A DNA stretch of 64,000 nucleotides from Heliopora coerulea. Its lineage: Eukaryota > Cnidaria > Anthozoa > Scleralcyonacea > Helioporidae. Within the stretch, counting starts at the first letter, position 1; each line of letters opens with the position of its first letter. Location of the stretch: the NCBI GenBank assembly GCA_030142905.1, contig JASJOG010000213.1:72001-136000 (forward strand). Reading direction: 5' to 3'. The position numbers were made by a program, and so were the translations under genes. Positions 48,001-63,000 of this stretch are shown one piece after another. The notes under the pieces were generated by a model, which did not search any database, was not told the origin of the DNA, and worked only from the letters and a program-made list of their open reading frames with translations.

Positions 48001-51000
48001 GTCACGAGCCACGCCAGCATTTATTTTCCAGCTTACTCTAGGGGGTAAAGGTTTCTTTTTCTTACCACCATGGCTATCAATAACGACAGGATCCTCATCC
48101 ATTTCATCCTCTGCTGACAATGATATATCATTCCCCGTACCATGACAAGAAAACTCATTTCTCCTGACATAGTTAAATAGAAACATATAATTCATAAGCT
48201 GTAATTATTCAAACAACTTCAACTAATGGTGAAAAAGTGACGCGAAGCTGTTTCTTCTCGGGACTCGTACAGATAATTACAAGTATTAAATTAATCTACT
48301 ATGGATTCAAAGCTTTTTACTCTTAGGAAAATATCTCATACATTCCAAACCTTTCCTTTTTCCTGTTCAGTTTTGTTTCGCCAAAGTCCCTGCCTCCATA
48401 TAGGCACCAAATCACTGACATTTCTTTCAGGGTATAGCAGTAAAGCGGAGTGGGGTAAGTATTTGGTGCTTTTAATTGATCAATACCTCCGACCTAAGAA
48501 GTCAACCAATGGCAAAGTTCAGTACTACCAAAATGAATAAACAATTATTGGATGAGGCTGAGCATGATAACTAGAATTATACAGATCGAAGTCAATGTAA
48601 TATGCCGAAGCAGAAGGCTCAGGCGGAAAACAATGACCTAAGTCTGGATAATTCTTGATATTATGCGTAACTAAGCCCCATCCAATAATTGTTTTATGAT
48701 ACATTCAAAACAGCGATAGATGCAAGAAAAGATTTGCAGTAAAAAAACTCGTGCGACTAACTTTCCAAACTGCTGCAGGCCAAGTTTTGCTGTTTTATAA
48801 TTTTAGCGGCTTTGAGGTGGTTACGTAATTAGTGGCCAATAATTTTTTTGGACAGCTCCGTCGAATAATTCACGATATTTGGCGGAAATGATGTCACGGC
48901 TACCGGACATTGAGAATTAACTGATGAATGTCGACCGATAAGAAACAAGAATGAAGTTTGAATGTATGATAAAATAAATTGTAATGGAGATAAAGGATGT
49001 CACTCACAGGAACGGAAAAGTGATCCGAAACTATTTGTATTTCTTCATCACAGGACTTTACTTTTGGTTCGTCATATATAACCTAAATGAATAGTTTAAG
49101 TAAAATTAGACGCTTGGGATCGCTTTCTAAAGCCTGGTTTCCATTAAGTCGCATGAATTGTAAAAATCGTGTCGTAGCAGTCGTCGCGACTCTTGCGATT
49201 TAATGGAAACGTGAATCGAAGTGACTCTTGTGACTCAAGCGACTAAATCGCAAATATAGGATTATTGCGATTTTTGCGATTGCGATTCTTGCGATTCTAA
49301 CGATTTAATGGAAACCAGGCCTAAAGGGCTGTTTACAAGTGCGATTTTATGCCTTGCGATTGACATCTTGGAGTATATGTTTAACTGATGAGAGCGTCGA
49401 GGACAAACTACAGCCAATCATAAGCGGATATCTTGCTGCATAGACTGTCACGTGTTAATATCATACACCAGGATGACAATCGCAACGTGTAACATGGCAC
49501 GTGTAAGCGGGCCTTAAGGTGGCACGTATGTCATACACCCTTGTCAGTCCATAAAATATGGTTGTGTGTCACATCGAGTAAGAACGCAACTGTGTTCTCT
49601 AAATCTTAAGTACGAGGTACTGAATACACAACTGTACTACAACAATTTACTCAAAATAAATGAAACTGCTTTCTTGAACGAGTAACGACAAGGTTTTAGA
49701 GTCGATAGCAGTTTACCAAACAATTTGCTGAATACTTAGATTGACTAACTAAAAGATGCCATACGTGCATATTACCAATTATCCAAAACCGATTAAAAAA
49801 ACTTGAAGATTCACAACCATGTTGACATTCAGGAAAAAGTTTCCCAATGATACAAGTTGAAGTATCCGAACTACTTAACACAACCCTGGCAACAACATTT
49901 TCAAATGTCATTTTAGAAGTATTAATTCCTGACCTAGAGTTTCCACGGTTTTGTCTAGAATCTCATTAGGGTCATTTAACTTCGGATATATTGCCGAAGA
50001 AAAGCAATCATTTTCCAGACAAAATCGTTTGATTGAACAAGCTTTCGGGAAAACATCTAATATTTGCGGCGACAAAAGCGTATTCAAGGAACTTTTTTAC
50101 CTCTTGTTCTTTCTGTGGGTGGTCTAAAATACAGAATTCATCTTCTGAAAAGTCACCATCGTCATTCTCGTCTGAGTGGTCAGCAGATGCTGGGTCACTA
50201 CTGCCATCTTGTGAAGCCATTAGATTTGAATCACCAGGAAAAACAAAGACGTCAAGTTTGGGTGAGCTACCTGGTTTCAACTCCTGGACGGAAGTAATAC
50301 TTGTCATAAATAAAGTATTTCAAAATATAAGTAAAGCTTATCAGTCAGATATTTTGGTCTGTACTCTGCTGCGAGATGGTGTTGGGTGTAAGGGTGCTGG
50401 TGCATAAGAGCACATCAAGTTGGGGGTGGATGGGTGTGTAAGAATATTCAAGCATTTTAGGAGAACTAAGATAATTAGTTTACCTTAGTGACTCCACTGG
50501 CGAGGCGTTCACTGTTACTGGGCCTACTTTCAACCATTGCCTCTGACATTAAATCATGAAGACATCCATCTTCTGAATTGCGTTGTTCCACTGGAGAATC
50601 GTTATACAGTAATTCCTCTTTGTTCTACATTAACAAAATATTACTATTTGAGAAAAATCGATACGAGATGAAAGTATATCTTACATCCGACGTGCAATAT
50701 ATTTTTGTGGTTTATTAAAAGTCAAATATATTTGTCAATATGGACAGACAGTGAGCACATGACAAACCATACCAAATGACGTCACACGAATTAGCGCAGT
50801 CCTTTACAGGGCAAGAAAGGTAAATTCTTGTCACAAAAGATCCTGTTATCAAGTTATTTGCGACATCCTACACTCCTCTCCATTCAACATCGTTCGCTTC
50901 ATTCTACCCAAAATTCAATATTCCCCTTCACCTCACGTCGTACATTCCACTACATCATATACTCTAATCCACCAAACATTCTACATTCCACTACACCCTA

Positions 51001-54000
51001 ATTTATCCTACATATTAATCTACCCAACATCCTACGCTGCCCTCCACCCATTCTCCTCAGCTCCTCCACCTAACACCCTAAAGTCCATTCAACCAACATC
51101 CTACGCCCCACTTCACCCCAATCCCTATGCTTCACTCCACCCAACATCTTACGTTTCACTCTAGACTATATCCTACGCTTCACACCACCCAAAACTCTAC
51201 GCTCCACCCCACCAAACATCCTACGCTCCACCCCAACAGTATCCTACGCTCCATTCCACCCAACTCCTTACCGTCCACTACATCTGACGTGCTATGTTCC
51301 GTCACACCTAACATCATACACTCTACTATGTCCAACAGCCCCACACCCACTGCCCAGAAGCCAAACTTACATCACTGGTACGGACATCCGTCGATAAAGT
51401 TGTCCTCCCTCCGTGCAAATCACCGTTGCTGATGACATAACGTAGAAGCTCGAGGACGGCTGACAAGGAGTCGGAACATGTTCGAATACGAACGATGTTG
51501 TTGGACAACGTAAGACACAGTTGAGGTGACGCCTAAAATGAGAACTGATATTAGCAAGAAAATAACGGTAACAAAAAAAAACCCCAAAAAACCAAGGAAA
51601 GTACAATCCACTAAGCACATCACTCCAGTTACAAAATAAAGAGAGTTTAGTTATGCTTCTAATGTCTTACTGCCGTTCACATTTTCAGTTTATTATACGA
51701 CTTCAATCATCCGTCAAAGCATTCACCATGTTCGAAATAGAAAAACGTACCAACTAGAATTTAGCCGAACTTTGAGCGGCATGGAGGGATAGGTTGTCCA
51801 AACGTGCTTTCCGGCAGAAACGAGAACATTCAGGTATATGGAATAGCTCCCTACAGTTAACTTGAACTTCTAAGTTAACAAAGCACTTCAGAAAAAAACT
51901 ACCGATGGGAGACATTGACTTAACCAAAATAAACTTCTTGTTTTATATGAACTTTCAGCACGTGATTGAGCTGATTCGGAAAAAAAACATTCAGAGTATG
52001 TAAAGATTGTTTCTTTGTTATTTTTTTTAAGCAGCCCGAGTAGGACCAGCTTACAGAAACATGAGTTAAATATTTACTTTGTCCACATCATTCACAGTGT
52101 GTAAAGACAGTTCAAAGAGGTCCACGTCTGCAACAGATACATAATCTAAATAACAACCGAAAAATGCGAAGAAAAAAGTAAGTCTCATTTACAGATTACA
52201 TTCCTCAGCTAATTTAACGGCGGGCTGTAGAAGAAATGCCACCTTTAACAGACTTACTGCACCTCTCATCAAATCCACAGTTTCGTCTTCGTTGTTTGAT
52301 ATAAGCAAGACGGCATTGTCAATTATAAATCTGAAGAGAGAAATAGATTTAGAAGAAAATTGAATGTTGCCTTCTAGCTCCAACATGACATGGCAGCTAG
52401 CGCCAGTTTTCTTTTCATCGGTTAATTCACATCTATCTTTCTCACAGTTTGTTTCCATCTCTTCCGCCCTCCTCTCTCCTCAGTCCCTTTGCCTTCTTCC
52501 GTATCCATGTCTCTTTCAATTTTACTTAGATATATTTCCAGCTCTTTTTTGAATATATTTAAGTTGTACGTGTGGTCTGCCTGACTGTAACATATTAATT
52601 ACTAGATAAAAATAAAGAATAAGTTTGTTTCAAATTTCCCACGAAGATGCTCAGTGAGAACAACACTTCAGAAATCTATTTTTCCAAACTAATTCCGTGT
52701 GTGTTTGTAGCAAACATTTGACGCTGTACACATAGTGATGTGACATACAAGAATTAAGCACATTTGCAGTTTCAACGGCGAAACGAACTCTCTAACAAAA
52801 CATAAAAGGAAACGAAGTAAGGCACCATACCTTAAAATGGATGCCTTGGAATCTACTGTGATATTGCTACAGATGCTAAAGCCTTCAGCTGCGATCAACA
52901 ATTGATAAGGAAGATAAAGTGGTCTAAATATAAGTATACGCAAAAATTAACGCGAATTAAAGATGGAAATCTTAAATAGTCTTTGATATTTATTTTTTTT
53001 TATACCGAAAGTTATTTTTTGGACAGAAAAAATACCTGTAGTGAATGGCACAACTCCAAAAATGAACGTGTAACATTGTAACCACAACTGGCGGAATGTA
53101 ACCAACGATTTCCTCGTCCGTGACACAAAAGAAGTCGACCATCTATACAACCATACACAAATGGAGTGTTAATACAACAGAGAACACGTTATGTAGCTCG
53201 TGGAGGAAAGTTTGTCATACACATTTTAAATTCAAAAGTATCGTTATTGATGTTCTTCATGGGAGAGTTGTGGTGGGAAATAAGCTCATTAACCAGACAG
53301 CATTTCAAGGACTTCAAATGGTTTAAGGTTATTACATCTTCCTGCTGATAATTCGTTCTCAAAATCATTTAAATAAGTCTTCTGCACTTTAAAAGTACAA
53401 CAGGCCAAAGAATCGTTTATTATCGTGCAGTAAACTTATGGAATGATTTAAATCCAGACGTTAAATCTAGTATGACAATACAAGATTTTAAACGTAAATT
53501 AAGAAGAGATCGTGTAGATAGCTTCTTATTATAGTTATTTTAAGAGATTTTATTTTTTATAGTTAATTTGTAAATATGCTTCCATATGTTATTATATTGT
53601 TGTATTTTATATTGTCACTGAAAAGCCCAATGGGGAGTGGTCAATTAAATTATTGGTATTGGCATTATTGGTATTTAACAGTAGTTCTGACATCTTTCGA
53701 ATTTGGTGATTACATAGTTCAATTTCATGATGATGTTTAACGGAAAGAAGCAACAAAGGAGAGTCACATATTACCCCATTACAATTCTAACGTTTCAGAG
53801 GTGAAAAGTGTACCATCTTTATTCCTCATAACAACAAGTTACCTGCAGTAGCCACATCTGTCCTTCGTGTACCACACGGTGACGTACAGTTGCCCCACGT
53901 AGAGATAATGCCACCACAAAGTCCTGGAAGAAGGAAGTATTATTTATCAATGAAATCAACGATACCAACAGAACTACACGATGATAATTAACATAACCAT

Positions 54001-57000
54001 AAATATCTAAATATTAAATAAGCGATCTTGAAGCATGTCATGGTAAGTTTTATCACAAGTTTAACGAAAACAAAAGTACCAAGAATTGTAGGGAAAAAAA
54101 CAAACAATAAGTGAAAACATTCTTCCACACCTTTGAATTTCTATCTGTGTCAAAATTACTTTTAACAGCTAACGCCAGCATAGGTTGACTTTCGCCCACG
54201 TTGCTCTTTGGTTCCGTTACTTTGACACCGGGTTCAGACTCGCAAATCGTAGGATAAAGATTTCCAATGTTAAACACAGTATTCATATCTGAGCTCACTG
54301 AGTCGACCAGAAGTGCGTGGTAAAGAGAGCAATAGTTGGCTTGGATGCTGGTGTAACACAAGTTCACTTCACCTTTATAGTCCAAAACATAAAATAGCTG
54401 TGCATTGTCAAAGTTTAACAAAATCTTTCCCAAGGCGACTTCATCATTATTCTGTAAAATAAAATGAATGGAAAATTACAACTGCATGTGAAGTTTCACA
54501 AGTGTAACGTAATCCGACGTGGAGTTATTTATAATACAATTTGATAGGAAGGTGTAAATGTGTAGCTTCGAGTGACGTTAGATATGTGTTCCAAACCGTG
54601 GCGTTGCCAGAATGTAGTTGTCTAGTGGGCACAACAAGGGCACATATCTCAATTTAATTGTTAGAACGTTGAATGTCCAATATGTAGAATCTCCCCAGCA
54701 ATCGTGGCTGGACGTTTTCTCATTGTTCGCACAAGTGCACGATATGGTTGTCTGGCATAGCGTGACGATTGATTGATGTGACTCAGTTTCAGGCAAGAAG
54801 TCCGATAACATAACAATTTATGTACTGTTTTAAAATCTTTATTTTGACTACAGTCCCACAAGAATTATCGTTATCGATCATCTACCTCTACATCCGCCTG
54901 TAATATTTCATCCGCGCAGGTTTCACGAGGGCCTAGGCCCGCCAGGCCTGTATGTAGCAACTCCACCCCCATATTAAATCCTTTACCACACTCGTGACCA
55001 TTGATTAACCCTTACAAATGTTATAATATTATACTGTGATATTATGGCTTCTATTCATGTGTTCCCCTGGGCACTGATATTGTTGTTAAAATGTATTTTC
55101 AATAATTTTGTGTCTACCCTTGTAATGTAACATTACTTGACGTCACACGGCGCGATTTTCAAAACAAAATTTCGAGAAAAATCGTTCGCAAATGGCACGT
55201 TACAGGTGTCCATTTTTTCTGCAACTTTTGTTGCTTTAAGAAATCGTCGTTAAAAATTATCCCGTTTGAGATCACTCTAAAATAAGTTCAGTTATTCGTT
55301 AAACGGTATTTTGCTGAATACAACTGTCTTAGGGTACCGTAATAAGAATATTTCAATAAACAATAGTACCTTCGTTTGAGGAAACATCACCAGCCTCATC
55401 CGTAAAGTGTTCAAGGTCAAAGCCAATGTACTTTTTGGTGCCTTCTGAATGGTGTGCAAACTCTTATGTTGGTCAGAGGAGTCACTCCTGTCATCATCGT
55501 CCGAAGAATATGAATCTAATGTCCGAATGGATAACGTATGAATAATGAAATATATCTGAAAACAATAACTGACATACATATTGAATAGATGTGTTGAAGA
55601 ATGTCATTATAACTGTGACTGCGGAGTGAATGGATAATGATTCATCCTTACCGTTGTTTATTGTTGAACGACACATTTGGAAATTGTCTTGAGCAAGTCT
55701 GCCTTGAGCCAATCGAGCAGCGAAATCAACCCCAACTGTGCTGGTTAAACTCACGTCAAACTCTCCTTTGTTAGCAATGGGACTCACACGTGGAGTCCAC
55801 AACAACAAATCGTTGCCAAATCTGTTAATGGCAAGAACATAGCAATCTTAAAACTTTATCCATTACGGCTTTTTAAAACTGTCAACCGTCAAATACCTGT
55901 TGTATATTATCTCGAAGAAAGATTGTTCGCGAAAGTTGAGATCTATTTCAGGAAAATGTAGTTCTAAATTAAATTTTGACGATAATGAAGCCTTTTCTTG
56001 GAAATCTTTCATCTCTGACGATTCTCCGGGAACAACTAACTAAAAAAGCGATATGCATTATTCAAAACCAATGACAGAATAACAGTGACAAAGAAAAAGA
56101 GACAAAAATATCGTCAAGTAGACAGACAAGCACACAACGAGGAAGATAGACAGACAAACACATACACAAACATATAACCAGACTGACATAGGCACAAGCG
56201 TACAAAGAGGGAGGCAGTAGGACGATAGACAGACCAACAGACAGACAGACATAAAAAAGATAGATTTGCATACAGGCAGGTCTAAAAACATACAGACATG
56301 GAGAAAGACAGAGTAAGATATACTACTTACAGAACCAGAATCAAAAAGTTAAGTACATGGTTCAAGTAAATAGTGTGGACTTTACCTCATCATTATCATA
56401 CATTACAGGCTTGGAAGAAAATGGTGAAGGTTCTGTCTTCAGTATTGGACAAGTATCAGATAAACTATCTGGGGACTCATTACCAGAAGACATTTCTTCC
56501 AGAAGTGGTCCACAAACTGAAGGTTGCACGTGAAGGACAAATCTAGATCCAACAGACAGGCCATTTTATGAATGCAATAGTCAGGTGCATGCAAAATACC
56601 AACTTTTCTTAGCATTGTATCCAAAATCCGATATTTTCATGTCACTAGAAGAACTTAGACGAAAAAATTGTACCAGACCTTGGCAAATCAAATCCATTGG
56701 AGTCGGTGTCATTTTCTGCGTGACACTGAGTGACGTGAAGAAAAGGAACAGGTTCATCCTCTTTATTCAGCTGAAGATAACCTGAAAGAAAATCTACATC
56801 TCAACTTTGTGATACGCACATGGATAAAGGAAGTCATACATAGACGAACCAATTAGATTGCGCAAAAAACACTATCGACCTGCGAGGTTTATGCTAATCA
56901 CGGATAGCCCGTCTAAAGAATACATTGTTTGAGGTTACATCTCAATATTGTCTTGATTTTCTGTTTCGATTTGTTAGGAAGACCTACCCATCAATTTCTT

Positions 57001-60000
57001 GAACCTCGTTTCGTATTTAGCAACAGGATCACTGCCTTGCAAGCTTGTTTCAAACGCCACATCAGTACATTGCACAAGACACACTTCTTCTCTTAAATTC
57101 TTTCTCCATGAGCGAGTCTGAGAACGGTCAGGTTTACGCAGATCAGGAACAGGGAACCTAAAACAGTACATTTCTGTTTTTCAAGCCAGTCAATACAAGA
57201 AATCCACCATAGGAGAACGTACTGATTGTTTTTAAAACTATTTACCTCAGTGAAGCAGAAACGTGGGGACATGCAACCTGGATTTGTACCTTCTGGTCAC
57301 AGGAAGAGCCATCGTTCATTGTTCTGGAAAATAACGCCTGTTGGTTCTAAAATAAAAGAAAAACGACATAACGTCAAAAATTTGGCGACAAAAATAACGG
57401 TAACCTTCAACTTATAGTACCTTACGCTTAAATATGGACCAAATAAATATATTTCAGAAATATAAAACCAAAGGAAACCTTAATGCCGTGACAAAAGCGG
57501 ACAATTAATCTTATAAATGAATACCCAAAAGGTAACGTATTTAATATACTTACTAGATCATTTTGAAGGCCACCAAATGTAAATCGTTGTGACAACGGTT
57601 GTGTTGATTCCCGATGATAGTTATTCGTGGAAGGATTAAGAACGTCATGTAATCTCTCTATTAAACTGATATCGAGCTCTACCTCAAGATCACCAACATG
57701 GATATTGATCTCTGTCTTTGGGATAACATTGTGACGTCCTTGGATGGACGCCTGCAAAGATAATTAAATAGTTCAGAGAACGATCATGAATTACCTTTTC
57801 TTTTTCATTCTGCACATTTTCTTGCATTCCAGTCCTGTTTACTTCCCGTTTATCCATTCAACATCATCACACTTTCCTAAGTCCTTTTCTCGCCTTTTTG
57901 TAATAGTCACCATCATTTATGTTGATCCCCAATGCATACATTTGTCTGCATGTATGTTGGTTATCAGTTCACTTCTCAAATTTTTTTTCCGTACTTTTTC
58001 CCGACTTTTTACCATCTCAGTTCTAATGTATTCTGCTGCCTAACCTAATTTCGTCCCTCCACCTGAGTTCCATTCACCAACTTTCTTTTCCTTCTAACGC
58101 ATGTCTTCTTTATATTCTCGCCCTCATTGCTTACCGGAGAACAATTTCTTTGAACACTCTTGTATACAGCCCGCAAACAAGGACTTATTGACGTATGAAA
58201 TCTCCCCACATTCTGAAAATGATGTTTCTCCTTTTCCGAAAGTCTTAGCAGCTAAAATAAAAAGAATTTCATGCACATTCATTTATCTGCTTCACATTCC
58301 TAATTAGAAACACGGTTTACTGGGAAAATTCATAGGGGAAGTCATAATAAATAAGTTACTTACTTGGGTTAAATGTTGTTTTGGTGAGTCCGTTCTTTCA
58401 TCGTTGTCTTCCACTAAACATTCCATCAACTTCACAACACCGACTGTGGCCTCAGCAGTTAAATTTTGGGATGACGATGTGTTGGATATTTCACTGGAAA
58501 TATTAACAGTTGAAAAAATGCACCTAAAAATTAAAAAAAAAATAACAATGTCCATCTTTTATCATCCAAATCATCGAAATTTTCTCCAAAAATCTTTAAA
58601 ATTCAAAAACGGAAAAAAACAACCCCAAGCAATAAACCCAAACACAGGCGAATGTTATTACGAAGGTCCGGGCTCGGTCTAAGCGTCTAACTTTTCGTGA
58701 GCCAAACTAATGGGAATGATCTTAAACATAAGTTTTACCAGATTGGCATTAGATGAGGCTCATGAAAACAGCAATACCTGACACTAGCCTATATGACATG
58801 TTTGAGGAAGTTGATCGTCCAGGTTAGTGTAGTCTTGAGAAAGACTGTTGGTTGAAGTGACTGACGTTTCGACAGCCTTAGCGGCGGTCATCTTCAGAGT
58901 CAAAAGGAAAGAAGATGACCGCCGCTAAGGCTGTCGAAACGTCAGTCACTTCAACCAACAGTCTTTCTCAAGACTACACTAACCTGGACGATCAACTTCC
59001 TCAAACATGTCACGATTTCCCAGGTTCAAACCATTTACTTTACTAGCCAAAATGTGTAAAATGGCAATGATAAAACAACTAAGCTATTGCCCCATGCTTT
59101 TCAGATTAATTACGAGATAACAGCTTGTCATTACAGCTAAGTTTTTTCCATGAGTTATCTGACATGTAAATGTTGTTTTAGCGCCGAAATTGAGATGTTA
59201 TCGGTGCATTCAGGGGCTACATCTGTACCAGGGAGTTGGGGAATTTCCGTTCCACAATACTTACCTTAGATGGCTTGTAGTGCATGATTTATTAAATTTC
59301 TCTTGTATTTGCTCCAGGTCTTTACTTCCAAACCCAGCTGATGAAATTTGGTCAAAAAATCGATCCGCAATTCTACAAAGAGGGTGATCCTGGGATCCAC
59401 TGCTGGTTTCAGACACGGCAGAGGAGTAACTTGATGGCAAAACTGGGTCTCTTAGAAGTAATGTGATTGACAAACCACTCATCTTAAAAACACCTTTAGT
59501 TGTATTGCTAGTTCCTCCATCTAGACCAGATATGCCAGCGAGTCCAGGGTTTGGTACAGTCAGTTTTGATAAAGGTTGACTTCTTTGCACTAATTCAGAA
59601 ATAAGTAAATGTGCAATAGTTCAAACTCACATTATCAATAATACATGTTTGTTCTGCAACTTAAAATGTATACCAAACTGCCAACAGTAATTAACTTGTT
59701 TCTTCTCCCATTTTTCTACAAGACTTACCATTTTTAGCATCAGCTGCCAAGGGAAGAATGCCTGCCTCAGAAACCCTTTGAACAAGCCCTTGACCATCGC
59801 GAAAGCCATTTACTTTAACTGATGCCTCATTAAGAGGTAGCACTTCATGATCTTCAGTTAAAGAGTAGAATGTTTCTTGCTCAGTAGTGCTTCTATAGCT
59901 GCTCTCAGAACCAGCATGCTGCATAGGAGAAATGTCATTGTCAAAACAAACATTCCAGGAATCAATCTTAGGCTGTATTTCCTGTTGCCACTTTTGTTGA

Positions 60001-63000
60001 TTTAGCATCTGTTCATGAAGTTCTTTCTCAATCTTGTGAAAATCATCAGTTTTCATTGGTTTATTTACCAAGCCTTGGGTTGGTGTATAATTGCACAAAT
60101 CTGACACAAACAATGTAAAAAAAAAGATAATATGATTCATTCATTCCTCCATCCCACCATCCATCCATCCCTCTCTCTCTCCTTCCCTTTCTTGCACTTG
60201 CCTCCTTTCCAGCTACAACTGATTTTGATTTGGGCAAAAAATATGTTAGACCATTCTTATGTTATATTTTGTTAAAAGTGTTCATTAAGTACCAAAACCT
60301 GCAGCACAATCACCATGCCCAAGAAATTATGGTAAAACTTAATGAAGGTACTTGCCTGCATTTTGCAAAGTATAAATGTTATTAATTAACTCCAACAAAA
60401 GATGAAGCTGTTTTGGCGACAACAAAATGTTAAGGGTTCCAAGAAAGTATTCAAAATCAACCTAGATTTGTCACCAACAAAAATACAGGAAAGTTAACAT
60501 TTAACAGTAGTATTAAAAAATACAGAGGAACAAAAAATACTGGAAGGATTCATTTCAGTCTATGTAGATCAGAACTAATTCAAAGCCCTGAGACTAATTG
60601 CAAAAGAGAAGTTCACAGGTAGGGGTGCACCGGATATTGTATCCAGCCAGATAATCCGGCCGGATAGTAGGGTAATGGGACTATCTGGTATCCAGCCAGT
60701 TATTTTCTTATATCCAGCTGGATACCGGATACCGAATAATTTGCTTTTCTGAAGACAATTGTCAATTTGTGTTACTTGTACCATACTAACAATAGACATT
60801 AATGGAAGAAACAATGTAAACTCATGTTCTGATCTAACATTTTTTAACAAATAAACACAAGATAATTGTCTGTTACTTGATAACAATCTCAATAAGTGAC
60901 ACATTTTGATGCGCATAACAACCATTTTACACAAAGTTGTTTGTAGTCCCACTCTAGTTTGTTATATAGTGGCATTGTCAGAATTTTCTTGCATTGTGAT
61001 GAATGAAAAGGAGTTTCATCTTCATGTTCATCTTCAGTTCTGTTGCATTTTTCTGCCATTTGCAAGTTGCAACTCGTAACTTGTCTAATTAATGCTTGTA
61101 ATAATTATAAACACCAGTGAACAAGTAATGTTTTAAAGTAATTACTTGCAAAAAAAGACAAATCACATTTGAACTTCAGTGTAAAGTTTTAATTTTTCTC
61201 CTCTCAATCCAAACCTAATTTGGGTAATAATTGATTGATTTGTGGCAAGTGCGAGCTTTTCATCCAAAATACCAGTATCCAACTGGATAATCCGGCTGGA
61301 TTTTTTTCAATTATTCAGTAAATCCGGTATCTGGCCGGCTATAAAAAAACACTATCTGGTGCACCCCTATTCACAGGTTGTGAAAAATAACTAACTTCTT
61401 ATTGCTAATAACAATTCAGACCTTATAAAACCTAAGCAATATAATCATATTGAAATTCCTTTTAACTTTAGCTCATGACACACAGTTTGACATTAGCTGA
61501 TGAAAAGTGCTCAAAAATTTGTTGTGAACAAATCTTGAACTAACATTGAATTGAATATTGGTGAATGGAAGATGACATTTAATTTGTTGAATAATGCTGA
61601 ATGAGAAAGACATGCTGCATTCCAATCAATAGGTTGTAGTAACCCCTTGGATTTCCATAATATTTTATTGGCAACCTTGAATCAAAGAAGAGGGATGTTA
61701 TTCTCAAATTTCTTTGGTTCAACCTTGTTAACATGTCACAATTTGTTGACACCAAATGTTGAATGATGTTGATCAACAAATACTTTACAGGGCATCACTA
61801 TTATGTAATCAAAGTGAGAGAATGGCATCGAGATACACTGTTGAATGCTTTTACCTTTGGTCCAGGACAAGATGAATTTATCTTCCATTTCACCTTGGCT
61901 TCTTGCTCACCAGCACTAGACATAATGACAACTGCAGGTAACAAATGAAGTGGACTTCTTTGATTTGTGGTCATACTTTGGGTAAACAGGGCACTTTGGT
62001 ATGGTGAAAGAGGTGGAGAAGGTGTGACACTTTCTGGAGATGGTGATCTCTGTTCTTTGAAAAGAGAGTTCCTCAGAAGAGTGCGAGAAGACTCATGAAA
62101 CTCATCCAAACTTATCTTTAATCCAAATATATGTAACCGTTTATGTGCCAGAGTTGGTGGTTCAAAAACATCATAAGTTGGGTGTTCGCCTTCAGAGACA
62201 TCACTGGAAAGATCTGAATAATCAACCCTATAAAACAATACACAGCTCTTTAAGGATGTAAAAAGTTATATGCTTAAATAAATAAACAAACAAATAAACA
62301 AATAGAAGATTACACATTGGCAGTTGGAAGCTTGTATATAGAAAAACCTGATAGGTCAGAAGGCATTTTCAACATAAAGTAATATATCTTTTATGAATCA
62401 TCCAGGCAATATGTAGGTCTACTATTTTTTTTTTTTTCAATATAGTAAACTATTATTTATGGTACCTTTGCAAATGCAGTTCTAATCCAATTCCAGATTT
62501 TTTTCCTGGCAGTAGGTGTTCAAATCGGATCATCACATCTTGAAAACTAACCCTAGTTCTTGAAAGTACTATAAAATACAAGAAAATTCTTCCTTTTCAA
62601 TTCTTAGTCCTTCATTTACAATTTAATAAATTTATAATCTTTGCCACAAATGAATGATACAAAATTAAATATAGTCAGGGGTGAAAAAACAAAGAGAGAA
62701 AAAAGAAGGAAAATAAAATTGTAAACAAAAGAAAAAACAATTGAACAAATTACAAAATTTTAAAGAAAACAATAGAAAAAGGAAAGCTAACAGAAGGAAA
62801 ACCTAATTACATTCCCCAAAGAGTTGAAAAAATTTTAAAAGAACTTACAAAATACAAATACATATTATATTTATAAGTAGTATTCATGTGGAGAAAAATG
62901 GACATTATCAGAAGTATAAAAAGGTCAAAAACAATTAAATTGGTGCAGGCAACATTTTTTCAACCAGAATATTCATGGATGATAAATAAAGGGAGGAACA

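Noticed and set aside
51127..51432. 101-codon plus-strand ORF rich in His, Pro and Thr
   Set aside because: Produced by the 20-bp minisatellite in an ATG2 intron.
56058..56291. Hydrophobic Cys/Leu-rich minus-strand ORF resembling a membrane protein
   Set aside because: Translation of a degenerate GACA/ACACA-type simple repeat; no splice support.
60575..60952. 125-codon minus-strand ORF
   Set aside because: Lies within the hAT-like element with no transposase similarity that I can see.
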